Shown here piece by piece: positions 19,298 through 30,479 of a stretch of DNA of 64,000 nt (the first letter of the stretch is position 1; every line of letters begins with the position of its first letter). The translations under genes were made by a program, and so were the position numbers. The DNA comes from Gerris lacustris (lineage: Eukaryota; Arthropoda; Insecta; Hemiptera; Gerridae). Where the stretch lies: positions 72,755,092 through 72,819,091 of the forward strand of contig OX578282.1 of NCBI GenBank assembly GCA_951217055.1, written 5' to 3'. The notes beneath the pieces are model-generated. The model was not told the origin of the DNA. It did no database searches and saw nothing but the letters and a program-made list of their open reading frames with translations.

Positions 19298-20208
19298 CAC
19301 TAGGCAGCAAAATGGAATTTTGCTGACACGATTTTTAAGTTTTAGTTCCGAGCCGAAGGCGAGGATAGGCTAAACAAATTTACTGCTGAGGTGAAGCCGA
19401 GGCAGGAAAACGTTAATTACCTGCTGAGGTGTAACCGAAGCAGGCAATCTTTAAACGAGTCAGGAATGTTTCCTTTGCTGCATAGTTACATACAATATTT
19501 TATCTACTAACGGCAGAAAAATTACACTAAAGATTTTAGTACCTGATTTAGAGGGCAATAAACTTTCATTGTATGATGTTGCAATATTTGCAATTTCGGG
19601 TGGCGTGTTATCAAACAAGTCTTCAACGTCTTGCACAACATTATCATCCATATTTTTATTAAAACTTCAAAAATCTAATTAACAAATTTATCAAAATAAT
19701 AACAGAAAACTATTAAAGTATCTTTTTTTGATAGATAAAAGATTTAAAGCAATGAAAGTTGTAAAAATCGAATTGATGACTCGAAAGTTCAAACAAAACA
19801 AAGACAAAACAATCAGTGTTGCCACTTTTTTTATTAACAGCTGTTTTTTATCTCAATTTTTAGCGATTTTTTTAAAAACAATCACTATAAAATAATAATA
19901 TTAGTTTTATTATTATAATTTTTAAAGGTATTTACAAAAAATATATAAATATTTAGCAGAATATTACGCTTAAATATACAAAAATGAACATGTGGGAGAG
20001 TTCATATCCTGAGATGTAGTAACTTTTTCCTAAAATTTGGCAGCCTGTTTGTTATTTTGCTGGCACTTTGAACTTTTGCGGACACTTATATTTTGCTGCG
20101 TGTTTTTTTGACATGTTACAAAAGAATCAAGAAAAATGACATTTTGCAGATTGAAAACAGTACAACAATGTCTAATTTTGCTGCCGTGAGTAGATAAAGT
20201 ATATTTTG
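19298..20208 (-). mobile_element. Y-related element nested in family B
   Basis: Left end GGCAGCAAAATGGAATTTTG (a short palindrome), right end ATTTTGCTGCCGTGAGTAGA, inverted to each other. Inside the left end are three copies of a GAGG(T/C)GAAGCCGAGG-like motif (19352-19440), then TTACATACAATATTTTATCT. It carries the 63-codon ORF at 19460-19651. The architecture matches the repeats at 35752 and 45538. Sequences on both sides are continuous in the family B copy at 58 kb. Confidence 0.65.
19460..19651 (-). CDS. Small ORF, divergent relative of the Y-family ORF
   Basis: 63 codons from ATG at 19651. It begins MDDNVVQDVEDLFDNTPPEI and continues with NESLLPSKSG (residues 28-37) then a tail ending LYVTMQQRKHS. 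Acidic leader, PPEI at residues 17-20 and LLPSKS agree in order and spacing with the Y-family ORFs, although the DNA is not obviously alike. LLPxKSxxxY is a common start of tyrosine-recombinase-type proteins; the frame diverges right after SKSG, so only an N-terminal stub remains. Confidence 0.4.
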   Translation of the reverse strand: MDDNVVQDVEDLFDNTPPEIANIATSYNESLLPSKSGTKIFSVIFLPLVDKILYVTMQQRKHS

Positions 20209-20752
20209 TCAATTAACCGGTCTATAAACATATAAATATATCGAATAGAGCTTAGTTATAAAAAAACGTATTTTCTCAATAAAAATAAAATAAAAATAAT
20301 CGAAATTTCCAAAAAGTGGTATCTTTACTTTTGGTCGAAGAATGTTCAGGAATTTTTTCAGATTTTTTGCACTTTACATAAGTGAAATAGAAGGGGGGGG
20401 GGGTACACTTTTCACACCCACTTCAAACTCTCCTACGATTGTCCTGTCGAAGCTTACAACCAAAAATTATATATTTTTGTAATCAGCTCAACGTACTCTT
20501 TCATATGATACCGCACACGGTTTCCAAAAAAAAATTTTTTTAACCATTAAGTTCTTTTACCCTAATTTAAATTTTTTTTTGAGTCGCTATATTTTTAAAA
20601 TATGTGGGTAGGTACTATACACATATATGCCAAATTTCAAAGTAATCGGACGAAAAGTGTAGTCGTGAGAGCAGGTAACAGACAGACGGACGGACGGACA
20701 GACACACGCAGGAAACTATTAGGGTCCTTGGTTTGGCCCACGGACCCTAAAA

Positions 20753-22324
20753 ATAGTGATAAAATTAAATTTTCTCTGTCAACAAGGCCCAAAACTAAGC
20801 ATTGCCTATGTATCCGTGATTCAATGTTTTTCTATAAAATATAAAACATAGATTTGATCTAGGTTCATATACTAGGCAATCTAGGTTTATAGGGGCGGTG
20901 GCAATTATTTTCTGAGAGTGAGGCACAAGAATGGAAATAAGTCGGGCATGCTACCCCACAGCATATCAAGTCCTTATTAACACAATTTTTGTCGCCATAA
21001 AATAAAACTAAATTTTAAACTATAAATTACCAAAATTAAAGTAATCAAGTAAGATGAATAAAGCTACTCGCTTAATACTTCAAACAATTCTACTTATTAC
21101 TTAACTATATTAAATTGGGAAGGAACTTTTTATATTTATTTTTTCATTTTATTTCTATTTAAATTCATTTTTTTTTCTCTCTCTCTTTGTTTTTTCAATG
21201 TATAGCATCTTTAAGAGAATAACATGTTTCTACGTGAAAGCACTTTATTGTTTACATCTTTATATATATTTGAATCTTGTGCGACCCCCCCCCCCCCCCT
21301 TTGTAAAGACTGCATGTAATTGAAAAATATACCTTATTATCATTATATTTTAATCTAGCTCTTAGATAGATAGATGCATTTATTACCCTCGCATGAGTAC
21401 ACTTATATATACAACATGACATTTATTTGATCGGCCTCAGCCGTGGACAAAACTCTCAGAATACGAGTATTAAGTAAAAATATTTAAATATTACTTTAAA
21501 CCCTCGCTCTATTTAATATCAAAATTTACTTAATTCACTAACTACTTAAAAAAAACGTATAAAGAAAACTTGGTTTAAATTAGTTATTTGGAGAAATAAT
21601 ATAATAAAATTAAGTTAAACATTTTTAAAATAAAAAAAAAAAACTCTTAAAAAACAAATTAATAAAAATCATATGTATCTATTATTAAAAAAATGAAGTA
21701 TCACATCCTACATTTTTTAAAAAACATTCATACATTTTTATTTCTTCTGTTCTCTTCAATATGTTACTCGGTGAAAATATGGTTTTATTTTTCAAGTTAA
21801 AAACTTGTCTTTTGAATGAGAAATAAAATAAACTTGGGCACACACTTACTGTTAACAAAACTCGAGTCAGGAAAAATATTAAATATTTTCCTGGAATCGA
21901 CAGAGATGATAATATGCAGGAATCAAGTTCTCTAAAGTAGCTAAGTTAAGTCTTCAAGTAAGCAAGACTTTGTTTGTTGGTTTTGTAAGTTTGAAAGGGA
22001 TTGTGGAATTATGTTAAGAGTCTTCGAGTTTTCAGTTAAACTGAATAAAATTTCCGTTCTCTCTTCTCTACACACGACATTACCGAACTGTAGCGCAACT
22101 CTGCCACGTGATTCATTCAATGTTGAAACACGGACTCGTCTCATACCATCCTAGTGAAGCTCGTGTGTTTCTAATATTTAGCGATGCGGCTGCTTCCTCA
22201 TTTTAATTCAACATGACCGAGATGCAACCAATTAGGGCTGGGTAAAGAACCTAGTCCAAGTATTATAAATAGCAGCCTTCACTGTAGTTAGCAAGTTGAA
22301 CCAGACCGTCCTTAGCTTCTGTTT
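20753..22324. other. Unassigned AT-rich block
   Basis: Contains a C-run near 21286-21299, a (TAGA) tract near 21365 and a (TC) tract near 21177. A 67-codon minus frame at 21941-22144 (VSTLNESRGRVALQFGNVVC) has no recognised family. Confidence 0.35.
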
Positions 22325-22605
22325 TACTAGAAGGGAATAGAAAGGTAATACCTCTACTTTTCCCGGAAAGTTAACTTGTTTCTCCGCAGTAGTCAGCGTA
22401 ATAACAAATTAGAGATTTTTGCAAAGTATTTTATTCAAGGGGAGGGGGCATAGAAATAAGGGGGATTTAAGAAACTCTGTGGCATCTAAATATTCTCGCA
22501 TAGTAAAATAACTTAAGTGTTTTACGGCGGTAACTTATAATTAATAAGATACATACATTAAATAATACACACTCCGTAGTGAAGCACGGGAATCTAGCAG
22601 GTAAA
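22325..22605 (-). mobile_element. Family T, partial inverted copy
   Basis: CACACTCCGTAGTGAAGCAC then GGGAATCTAG is the inverted T start. TCCCGGAAAGTTAACTT near 22360 matches inverted 59341-59358. Confidence 0.7.
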
Positions 22606-24261
22606 ATAAGTTTGCTATTATGTAAGCTAGTAAGTTAGCAACCTATATTTAGCTAGTAAGTGAGCAAGTAAGGAAGCTAGTAAGTAAGCTAGTAACGAAA
22701 ATGGAATATTGGTCGATAAACAGAGATAATAATAGATAATGATAAAGATTGAATATTAGATGTAGGTCCTCCTGTTTCAAGGTTTTTTCTTCTTTAAGGC
22801 TCTATTGATTTTAATTTGTTAAATTCTAATTATTTATGTAAGAAATTGTAATTTATCATTATTCTATGTGAATTTGTAAATATGTTTATGTTTAAATAAA
22901 TTAAAGTTGATATGACAGACCATTGTACTGTGGTGTAGATTTGTACATCATTAATTTCGTGATAATGTACTGCTTTGGCAGTGAGGTGTTACAAGTTCTA
23001 GATCTTCTACTGTATTCCACGGAGAACGCTTTAATTGAACACTGTTATGTAGATACTGATCCCGTGGCTGCTATGTAATCAATTAACTGCAGCAGTCGAA
23101 TATCTATTCTCAGAGACCTTTAATACGGAGGATCAACCGGATCTCTCTCGATACGCTTAGACAATTTACCGGAAATTGTACTTCAGTGCCAGGATCACCA
23201 ATTTTGTATAGCTCGGATTTTTAAGTTACTTAAAAAGTCCCTAACTGGGACTTTATATTGAGTTCCAATCAGCATTGCCGATTCCACAATGTGACAGCTT
23301 CTCCAGTTTTTCGTACTTCATCCAGTCCAGAGTCACTTATGTTTATCCTGTCATGATAAACGTTGAATTAATGAATGGATCCTAAATAAAGTCGTTTTTT
23401 TTGCAATGGCTTCTATTATGCTGATGCAGCAGTTTAGCTGTTGACACTAATAGTCGTATTTCGATTGGTAGTAATTGATATAATGTTACGCACCATAATA
23501 GTAGGGAGGCCTAACTAGATATATTTGTTACATAAATTGTTCTTTTTTATTTTATTTACACTTACAAAAGCACCGGCAATGTCGAAAAAACTGCAGCAAA
23601 TCGACTATGCAGCAAGCAGCACCGCAGAGCCATACATCACTGCCAGTGTACTTTAACTAAAGCTTGGCTGCCCTGGCTCGTCAACACAGATCCCAACATC
23701 AAAACATAAGAGATATCGGTGTTTGCTTGCGACTTTAACCCCCTAGTTTCCGCATCAGGGGTTTTGAAGGTATCATTGCTTATTTCGGTTACAAAGCTGA
23801 AAATGATTGTGACTTTTCGTACAAAGCATTTGTTGAACTTTGAGACCGCAGAGCAACTTTACTTTAAGTTTGTTTTTTTATTATTTTAGACAACGGCGCC
23901 TTCCAGCCCGAACTAAATGCTTCTTTCTTTCTTACGCACAGATCGCACTCAGCAATAACAACAATCAATATTGTTGCAACAAACGCAAAAATGTTAACAA
24001 AAAAATATCATGTTAACAACAATAAATATAGCAATCCCTCGGGAAGAGGAAACAGAGCCACCTGATGGAAAACAAGAAACATTCAACAGGAGATTCGGAA
24101 AAATTGTTACGTGATAAAGGTTTTCATCAAAATAAAGTAATTATAAGTAGTAACTTCTTGTATACACAATATACTGATTGCTTTAAACTATACGCTTTAG
24201 TTAAATATATATTAATTTAACGCTTTAATTAAATATATATTAGTTTTAAATATATTTAAAA
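22606..24261. other. Unassigned block with degenerate AGCTAGTAAGT repeats
   Basis: 22623-22695 holds about six diverged copies of (A)GCTAGTAAGT. The remaining 1.5 kb has no ORF above 60 codons and no recognised repeat. The stretch 23575-23960 is less AT-rich but broken by stops. Confidence 0.35.
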
Positions 24262-24995
24262 TATAGTTAAACTAGGCATCGCGTGGTTCTATCATTGAAG
24301 CGAGCGTATAGTAATAAGTATGTATTGAATATTGAAACAATAGATAACAATGATGAGTTGATAGATAATGGGTATAGTAGTAGTACAGCGGCTAGTAGTA
24401 AGGGAACCACCCTGCATTCTTACTATTCCTCTAACCACACATCTCCTTTTCAATTATTATAAAATGTATCTCTATGCTACAAAAAAAATACGGCATGTAT
24501 CAAATTGAAATTTTGCATGCTTTCTTTCAATTGTGCATTAGATGGTGTATATGAAGTTTTATTAAAATCGTTACGTTAGAACGTAAGATATCGGTGAAAA
24601 GGTTGTTTTCTCTATTATAAACGTTTAGGTCCGCTTTAATAGTTTTAGCGATCTTTATTAATTCATAACGGTGTCGCTGTTAGTTTTACTAAAAAATTTT
24701 ATTTGTAGAAAATGTTCGTCTCATCGAATAAATGATGATAGAATCTTTTCCCGTCCTGAAATTCCAATTTAATTTTGGAACCTCTCGTTTACGCGAGCGT
24801 TGCGCGCGAACTCTTGGACGGATCACGCTGTCCAACGAACTTAGCCTGAGTATTAGTAAGAGGAACATGTATACCAAATTTCAACTAAATCGGCCAACTT
24901 TTACTGGTTATCGTTGGACACCTAAACGTTACACACAGACAGACAGACAAGATGCATATTTCGTTGAATGTAAGAAGCTCGCTTCAATTAGTATA
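24262..24995 (-). mobile_element. Family C repeat, copy 2
   Basis: Inverted relative to 960-1715. It shares ACTAGGCATCGCGTGGTTCT, GATATCGGTGAAAAGGTTG and CGTTTACGCGAGCGTTGCGC. The CAGACAGACAGACAAG tail is much shorter than in copy 1. The 93-codon plus frame inside is a repeat shadow. Confidence 0.8.
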
Positions 24996-25027
24996 TTGCT
25001 AAATATACATTAAATATATTTATTAGT

Positions 25028-25115
25028 AGATGGAGAGGTTAGCGCTCTCACTAACTCTCATCTGAAGCCAAGGTCATTAACCACATTACTGGCTTGTTCG
25101 AATCCCAGCGAGATG
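25028..25115 (+). repeat. tRNA-like SINE head with good B box
   Basis: GAGAGGTTAGCGCTCTCACT resembles the A-box/D-arm region of a Ser- or Leu-type tRNA, and TTGTTCGAATCCCAGCGAG (about 25094-25112) contains a near-consensus B box. The spacing between boxes is about 60 bases, which fits a tRNA with a long variable arm. No convincing acceptor stem was found, so a SINE or tRNA pseudogene is more likely than a working gene. Downstream sequence to about 25260 may be the SINE body. Confidence 0.5.
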
Positions 25116-25459
25116 ATCATCAAGTTGAACCTCCCATCATCAGGGGATGTTATCATCAAGTGCAGCTGAGTTCCTCATCAGACCCACTTATCTGATTGTA
25201 CGTGCTTCCCATGCCACAGGGTGACACACGTGCAGTGCATGTGTAAAGTGGTCAACCCCTCTGTCCTGTAACACCCAAAACCTGAGTTGACCGAAACACG
25301 TAAATCCTTAGTCCTGGTTAAAGTAAGAACTTCTGACTATACTGAAGCTAATTCATATTATATACAGATAATCAGTGTTAAATACAAGCTGAATTGCTTT
25401 AAACTCTGCGAATGCTTCGTTGCAGGTCAATGTATTTTAATTTGAAGAGGTCAAACTTG
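25116..25459. other. Unassigned sequence after the tRNA-like head
   Basis: Moderate GC content to about 25330. Contains direct repeats of ATCATCAAGT(T/G). Nothing else was recognised. Confidence 0.35.
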
Positions 25460-25880
25460 TTAATGCTTTGAGCAGGATATCCGAGAATTCAACTGTACAG
25501 AGGCCACTGAACCTCGCATGAAAACACTTGGAGTGGAAAGCGTTCGTTGTAAGATGAGAAAAGCTGACAAGACGGCGCTGTAATTGCGTGGCGAGTCATT
25601 GTAAGCGGAGATAACGGCGGCCGAGTCGCAGCCAAACACTAATTGTCTAATTAACTCGAGAGCTTGGAAACACAAAGAAACCTCGCGGCGGTGCCTTCCT
25701 CCCTTCTCTCGCTCCTAGTCCCTCTGTACGATCCAACGAGTGTAAGTCAGTTCTTCATTACAGAGAGGCGTTTGGTTTATTATAAATTGAACGATTTGAA
25801 CGACATTCGACACACAGGTCCAACTCAGCATCAAGTATTTGAGACAACTGTACAATTTTTGGAAATTTTACACTTATAAT
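25460..25880. other. GC-enriched patch, possible conserved or regulatory sequence
   Basis: 25540-25740 is rich in CpG (GGCGGCCGAGTCGCAGCC, CGCGGCGGTGCC) in an AT-rich setting. It also holds AATTAG and CTAATTGTCTAATTAAC homeodomain-like sites near 25645. Divergent 71-codon frames (25460-25675 minus, 25664-25879 plus) overlap by 12 bases. Neither has a recognised domain, so I do not call them genes. It could be a CpG island or promoter of an unseen gene. Confidence 0.3.
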
Positions 25881-25989
25881 TTTTAAGAAGTCGGCCAATA
25901 TGACCGACGAGGAAAAACAAATTAGTCATTATGAAATATTATACATGGTGTTAAAGGTTTTGGATAGTGGTATTATCATGGCTAAGAAA

Positions 25990-26570
25990 ATGTAATAAAA
26001 AAATCAATGAAGTAAAAAGCGTACATTCAGTCTAAGACACGGAATGTGCGATCCAGTAACTCTGAATGGAATTGCCATCCCTCACTCCTGTTGCGCCCAC
26101 TACCTCGGGCTAAACCTAGATCCACGAGTAACATGGAGACACCAAACTTAAACGACAAAACTCTAACCGACGCTACAAACACTTTTATACAGACTCTCAC
26201 TGTATAGACTTACACCGTACAGCTAAAATAAACATATAACAAATTACTATTTAATAACACCATAATTTAGCCCACTCGGCCATATGGCATTCAATTCTAG
26301 AGATGCACTGACCGTTCCTCCTACCCCACCCAATCCCTTCAATACGAAATGTTAGAACTAACACTCCTTTCTAAGTCTCCGACTTCACCCTCACGGTGAC
26401 CTCAGAGTTCTCTTAGTTGGTGACCTAGGACCTAGTAACCTCCCGATACGAATGTGTCCACGACTACATTCCCCATCATCCCAATCCTTTTATACACAAC
26501 ATAACATCACCATTCAGTGCCGGTAATCCTCCTCGACACCTGATGAGGCAGTCACCCTGCCAGCTATTAA
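25990..26570 (+). pseudogene. Jockey-clade reverse transcriptase fragment, frameshifted
   Basis: From 26023 one frame reads TFSLRHGMCDPVTLNGIAIP then HSCCAHYLGLNLDPRVTWRH, which is the classic Jockey/CR1 RT pattern (TFTLR..CPPV.LNG..IP...YLG..LD.RLTW..H). KINEVKS lies just upstream in another frame. Downstream, in shifted frames, GHMAFNS corresponds to the usual TYGIQLWG, and LHPHGDLRV and later NPL-like remnants follow. There are several stops and indels, so it is a dead copy. It covers the C-terminal part of RT only and looks older than the fragment at 1-555. Confidence 0.75.
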
Positions 26571-26599
26571 ACATTAATTTACCACATGTAATAGTCATG

Positions 26600-26660
26600 T
26601 CTGCAATGTAGTGAGTACTAGGAGTACAGTACTACGAGTACTGTACTATGAGTACTGGCA
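26600..26660. repeat. Palindromic GAGTACTGTACTA repeats
   Basis: Three diverged copies of (T)ACTA(G/C/T)GAGTAC(T/A)G, each partly palindromic around AGTACT and GTAC. Confidence 0.75.
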
Positions 26661-26805
26661 ATGTACAGATACTCACATCATGAGTTACAATCCAATGTAA
26701 AACCTTTGTTATCTTATATTGCTTATATCGTGCGGACTATACATTTACAATATTCAAATAAAAAATTCAAAAAAAGATTAAGTATAAATATTATTATCTA
26801 CAAGG

Positions 26806-27376
26806 TAATTGTACATTACGCGTCGAGTGCGGAAAGTAAGCTCGTGTGGTTTTACCACCCTCCCTATCGCTCGGGTGCAAACTCCACACTAGCATGCAAA
26901 ATGCCGTTTTCGCACGAGTTGCGTACCGTACTTTATCTACGATTGTTAGATTTAAATAATAAATTCAGAAAAAAATGAACTTGCTGTATGTAAGTTCGTA
27001 TCTCTCTCTCTCTTGATAAAGATGACATTAATTCTTGAGTTGTATTTTTTGCCGAATTAATTATTTCTGGAGGAATATTATTCTCCACATTTTCGTCAAA
27101 TTCACTTGATTCACTCATTGTTTTTCACTAAAAACTCGATATAAACAGTTACTTTAGTAAAAGAACAGCAAATTAGTTTTGTTAAATGTAAACGAACTCG
27201 CTAATCGTGCGTAAAGCTGAAGAATTCCTCTTCTTTACCGCCCTAGGGTGGTAAAGAAGAGGAATTATTCAGAACTATGAGACGCGCATGCGCAATGAAT
27301 ACAAGTAAGTAAATAATCACTTTCTTCGCATCTAAACAAAGATATAATGTTTATATTTCGTATCAGTCGTAGATAA
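26806..27376 (-). mobile_element. Family Y element, copy 2
   Basis: Same layout as copy 1: a palindromic head with TACATTACGCGTCGAGTGCG, TTTATCTACGATTG at about 26931, a small ORF, AATCGTGCGTAAAGCTGAAG, a GAATTCCTCTTCTTTACC / GGTAAAGAAGAGGAATTATTC inverted pair around 27220-27268, and CAGTCGTAGATAA at the far end. Confidence 0.8.
26933..27118 (-). pseudogene. Y-family small ORF, frameshifted by a (GA)n tract
   Basis: Starts MSESSEFDENVENNIPPEII, then SAKNTTQELMSSLSRERE. An AG-repeat length change (CTCTCTCTCTCT on plus at about 27002-27013) shifts the frame after SRERE, so the YELTYSKF segment seen in the 39.9 kb copy is lost. Confidence 0.45.
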
Positions 27377-28139
27377 AAGAATTTTATGACTTAAGGTTTC
27401 AACTTGCTGCTCTGTAACTTGGCTTAGATCCTAAAAAAAAGAAAAAGAAAGTAATACGTTTCACTCTTTATTATATTTGCCATTTTTAAACTTGTTTTCT
27501 TTAGAACGGGGCCATGAAGAAAACCCAAGAGGCGGAAAGAAGACTAATTTTGTAATTTTCTTAAAAGCCTCGAAGAAAATCTAGTTCGTGTTGTAGAGTT
27601 TTTGTGCGTGAAACTTGTACCCGAAAACGTAGCGGGGAACAAATGAATCCGAAACTTTGATACCCCGACCTCCTCAGTACTGGAAACTAACAATACAGCC
27701 TCAGACACCACGCCAATACAACTCTCGTCAAATAAAATAAAACACAACAGAACTCAAAACCAACAGAAACATGATATTCTCACTTTGCACAGAAATAAAT
27801 GAATATCACAGGATATTTAAGGGACCGGAATGACGTCATTACTTCGCTTTACATTGCGGGTTTTTTTTCATTAAGCTAAGTTCTCCCGCTAAAAATATTG
27901 TATTTATGAATGAAATACAGTTAAAGTAAAGACCCCCCCCCCCCCCCCTCACTAGAGAGCACTTCTTCCACATAACAATGCATTCATACTTTTTGTCCTA
28001 ACTGTACATTTATTTCTTTTATTAATTTATTTAACTTTAAAATAAAATTTAATATTAAAGCGTTTTTAGATTCTCGACTACATTTCTAACAGACCGAGCA
28101 AATTAGACTTTTGCCTTCGAAAAACCGGTCGAGTTCTGC
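27377..28139. other. Unassigned block with C16 run
   Basis: A C16 run lies at 27933-27948. A 67-codon minus frame at 27544-27747 (SCIGVVSEAVLLVSSTEEVG) sits in a slightly GC-richer patch with no recognised family. Confidence 0.35.
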
Positions 28140-28640
28140 AAACTTATGGCGAAGCCAAACTTAATAATTTATTTGGTATTTCTTGCTTCCGAGTTTACCG
28201 AAGGTAACGGAAGCTATGTGATGGATATGAAGAACGAAAAAATGTTTTGTCTCCGATTTCAAAAATTCCAAGACAGAAATCCGTTTCAGACATCAGGGAA
28301 CATTTTTGGTACCGTGTCTGTCTGTCGGTCTGTCACTCAATTTTTGCGATTCCCCATATCTTAAATACCACTTGTCCGATTTTAATGAAATGAAGTTAGT
28401 AGGTCATAATTAGCCCATTGTTGTTCCCATATAAGTTTCAACCTTCTGCGCTTATTTGTTTATCTTCCACGTGCTCACAAACATACATTTATTTACAGCT
28501 ATATCTTTAAAAGTACGTGTCTGATTTGTATGAAACTTTTATAGTTGATCGAAAGTACCCCGCAGATAGCCCCAGAGCGCATATGAATAAAATAACGGAG
28601 AGATTTTCTGTAAAATGGCGCCTGACCAGGACCCTGCTTC
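28140..28640 (-). mobile_element. Family A repeat, inverted copy
   Basis: CGTTACC-type start, TTTTGTCTCCGATTTC, CCGTTTCAGACATCAGGGAA, CCGTGTCTGTCTGTCGGTCT and CATTTATTTACAGCTATATC are all inverted matches to 37.1 and 52.4 kb. It continues through GATAGCCCCAGAGCG, matching the 10.9 kb copy near 11055. Confidence 0.8.
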
Positions 28641-29254
28641 CTGTTCTGTTTTGGTGGAAATTGTCAAACATCGCTTATTACACCTACGTTCAAAGTTATC
28701 TTTTATTTGATGTTAATAAACACTTTTTATAACTAAATACTGTACTTTTTATAGATGTAAGCTCTTTTTCAATATTATTTAAAATAATTACCTGTAACGG
28801 ACTTTTATAATAACGGACAACCCTTGGCTCCATTTAGTCCGTCACCGGACCCCCCCCCCCCCCCCCCCCCCAATCTGGGGGAATTCCATATACCTCTAGA
28901 TTTACTATTATCAGTTACCTGACAAACTAAAACAAATAGATTCTTATTCAAATTTTAATAATAAACAAACTAAATTTTTTAAATAAAATAAAATAATGTG
29001 TGAATAATTATTTCAACTGAGATTTTAATTTTTTGTTTTGTTTTCTTTGATTTTTAAATGACAGAATAGATTTACTACAGTTTAAAGAGGAATAATTCAG
29101 ATATTATTATTATACACCACACACACACACACAAAAAAAGTAATAACAAATAGGTATATTTATAGATAAAATATATATGTTTATATAACAAACCTACCTA
29201 TTTATGAAAATTACTCATTATCTTTTGTATATTACCTACCTCGTATTGTAACGA
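28641..29254. other. Unassigned AT-rich block with C22 run
   Basis: A C22 run lies at 28850-28871 and an (AC)n tract near 29117. Nothing else was recognised. Confidence 0.4.
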
Positions 29255-29416
29255 GCAAACAGTAAAATGCTTCAAACTAGAGACGGGGCCTTCGCTCTAG
29301 ATAAAAATATCTACTGAAGGCCCTCACCAAGAAATCAAATAATTATAATACAAAAAAAGATGTACATGAGAATATATTGGTGGAAATAAACATATATTAT
29401 TATTATTATTATTATT
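29255..29416 (+). mobile_element. Non-LTR retrotransposon 3' end with (ATT)n tail
   Basis: CTAGAGACGGGGCCTTCGCT and GAAGGCCCTCACC, then AAATAAACATAT and about six ATT repeats. This is the usual 3' UTR and tail form of Jockey-type elements. 46551-46680 has a similar layout (GGGGCTCTAGGTGAGGGCCC, tail TTATTATTATTG). Confidence 0.55.
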
Positions 29417-29417
29417 A

Positions 29418-29561
29418 ACTATCTCTATCCACCTCAAACTATCTATATCCACCTCTAACTATCTCTATCCACCTCTAACTATCTCTATCCACCTCTAACT
29501 ATCTCTATCTACCTCTAACTATCTCTATCCACCTCTAACTATCTCTATCCACCTCTGTTCA
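29418..29561. repeat. 20-bp minisatellite, about 7 copies
   Basis: Unit ACTATCTCTATCCACCTCTA, abutting the (ATT)n tail. Its CCACCTCTAAC half equals the 10-bp unit at 16763. Confidence 0.95.
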
Positions 29562-30219
29562 CCTCGATATTAGATAGACTATTAATGGGGAAGAGTGAGT
29601 CAAATTTAATTCATTCCGAGTTGATAATGATGGCAACAAGTCGAGCCTTGGTTTAATTATTGAGGCAGTTATTTTGTCCAAATACCTTTCATTCATGTAT
29701 TTATATTCCGTTGAAATGAGAGCATTAATAAATGGATTATTATCGGTATTAATAAGATTCAACTCGTAATGAAATTACCTGGATTGATTTCAGTCACTCT
29801 CAGCGTCAAACGTGAATATATTTGTTAAATTAAAATCAAGCGAATAATTTGTTAATCTGATTGAAGAGTGTCAGTAATTTATGATACCACGCGTTTCTAA
29901 AGAAAAATTAAAATAATAATCAAACGTTTTATTCAAAATTAGTAATTTTGACCGATATTTAGAACATTTATCACGTTGGTAAATAAAACTGAAATTAGGA
30001 AAACTCAGTGCTTTACAAACAGCACTAACACTAGCTCACGTAAACTAGCTCAAAAACGTAAACGTAGCTCAATTTGTAAACTAGTTGCTGTCACATCCAC
30101 CAATAAATGTTTACTTGTGTCAGCTGATTAGCTAGTAGTGTTGACACATTAGCAGTCGTAGTGTTAGTAGTAGGGTTGAAACATTAGTAGTAGTGGTGTC
30201 GTCATAATGACATAGATCA
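29562..30219. other. Unassigned AT-rich block
   Basis: Short TAGTAGTAG and AGCTCA(C/A)(G/A)TAAACTAG-like repetition near 30030-30180. No ORF or RNA was recognised. Confidence 0.35.
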
Positions 30220-30467
30220 ATAATTTTGTTTTACTAAAAACTCGATATAAACTTAATTAAACAAGCAGCAAATTAGTTTTATTAAATGTAAACAAAACTT
30301 GCTTATCATGCGTTAAGGTGAATAATTCGTCGTTTTTACCGCACTAGGGCGGGGAAAAATAGGAATTATGAGACGCGCATGCGCAATGAATACAAGTACG
30401 TAAAGAATCACTTTCTACGCATCTAAACAGAGATACAATGTTTATATATCGTATCTATCGTAGATAA
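30220..30467 (-). mobile_element. Family Y element, truncated copy
   Basis: Matches the distal half of Y from TTTTACTAAAAACTCGATAT to ATCGTAGATAA. The palindromic head and the small ORF are missing. Confidence 0.75.
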
Positions 30468-30479
30468 ATGTATTTTCTC

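Larger units (their letters stand above)
18450..20752 (+). mobile_element. Family B element, copy 1, with amplified end and nested insertion
   Basis: Starts at AATAAACAGGTCAAGTG and ends at GGTTTGGCCCACGGACCCTA. It aligns with 57957-58682 on both sides of two additions: the 39-bp array (18463-19164) replacing a single head unit, and an inserted element at about 19298-20208. Shared internal blocks are GGTCTGATATTCTCAAAACA, TTTGGTCGAAGAATG(T/A)TCAGG, a G-run at 20393-20403, and GCCAAATTTCAAAGTAATCG next to a (CAGACGGA) tail. The subterminal inverted pair is GGGTCCGTAGGC / GCCTACGGACCC. It has no protein-coding capacity. Confidence 0.8.

Noticed and set aside
24732..25013. 93-codon plus ORF resembling the 77-codon minus ORF at 996
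   Set aside because: The two peptides match only because both are family C copies; the frame is broken in other copies.
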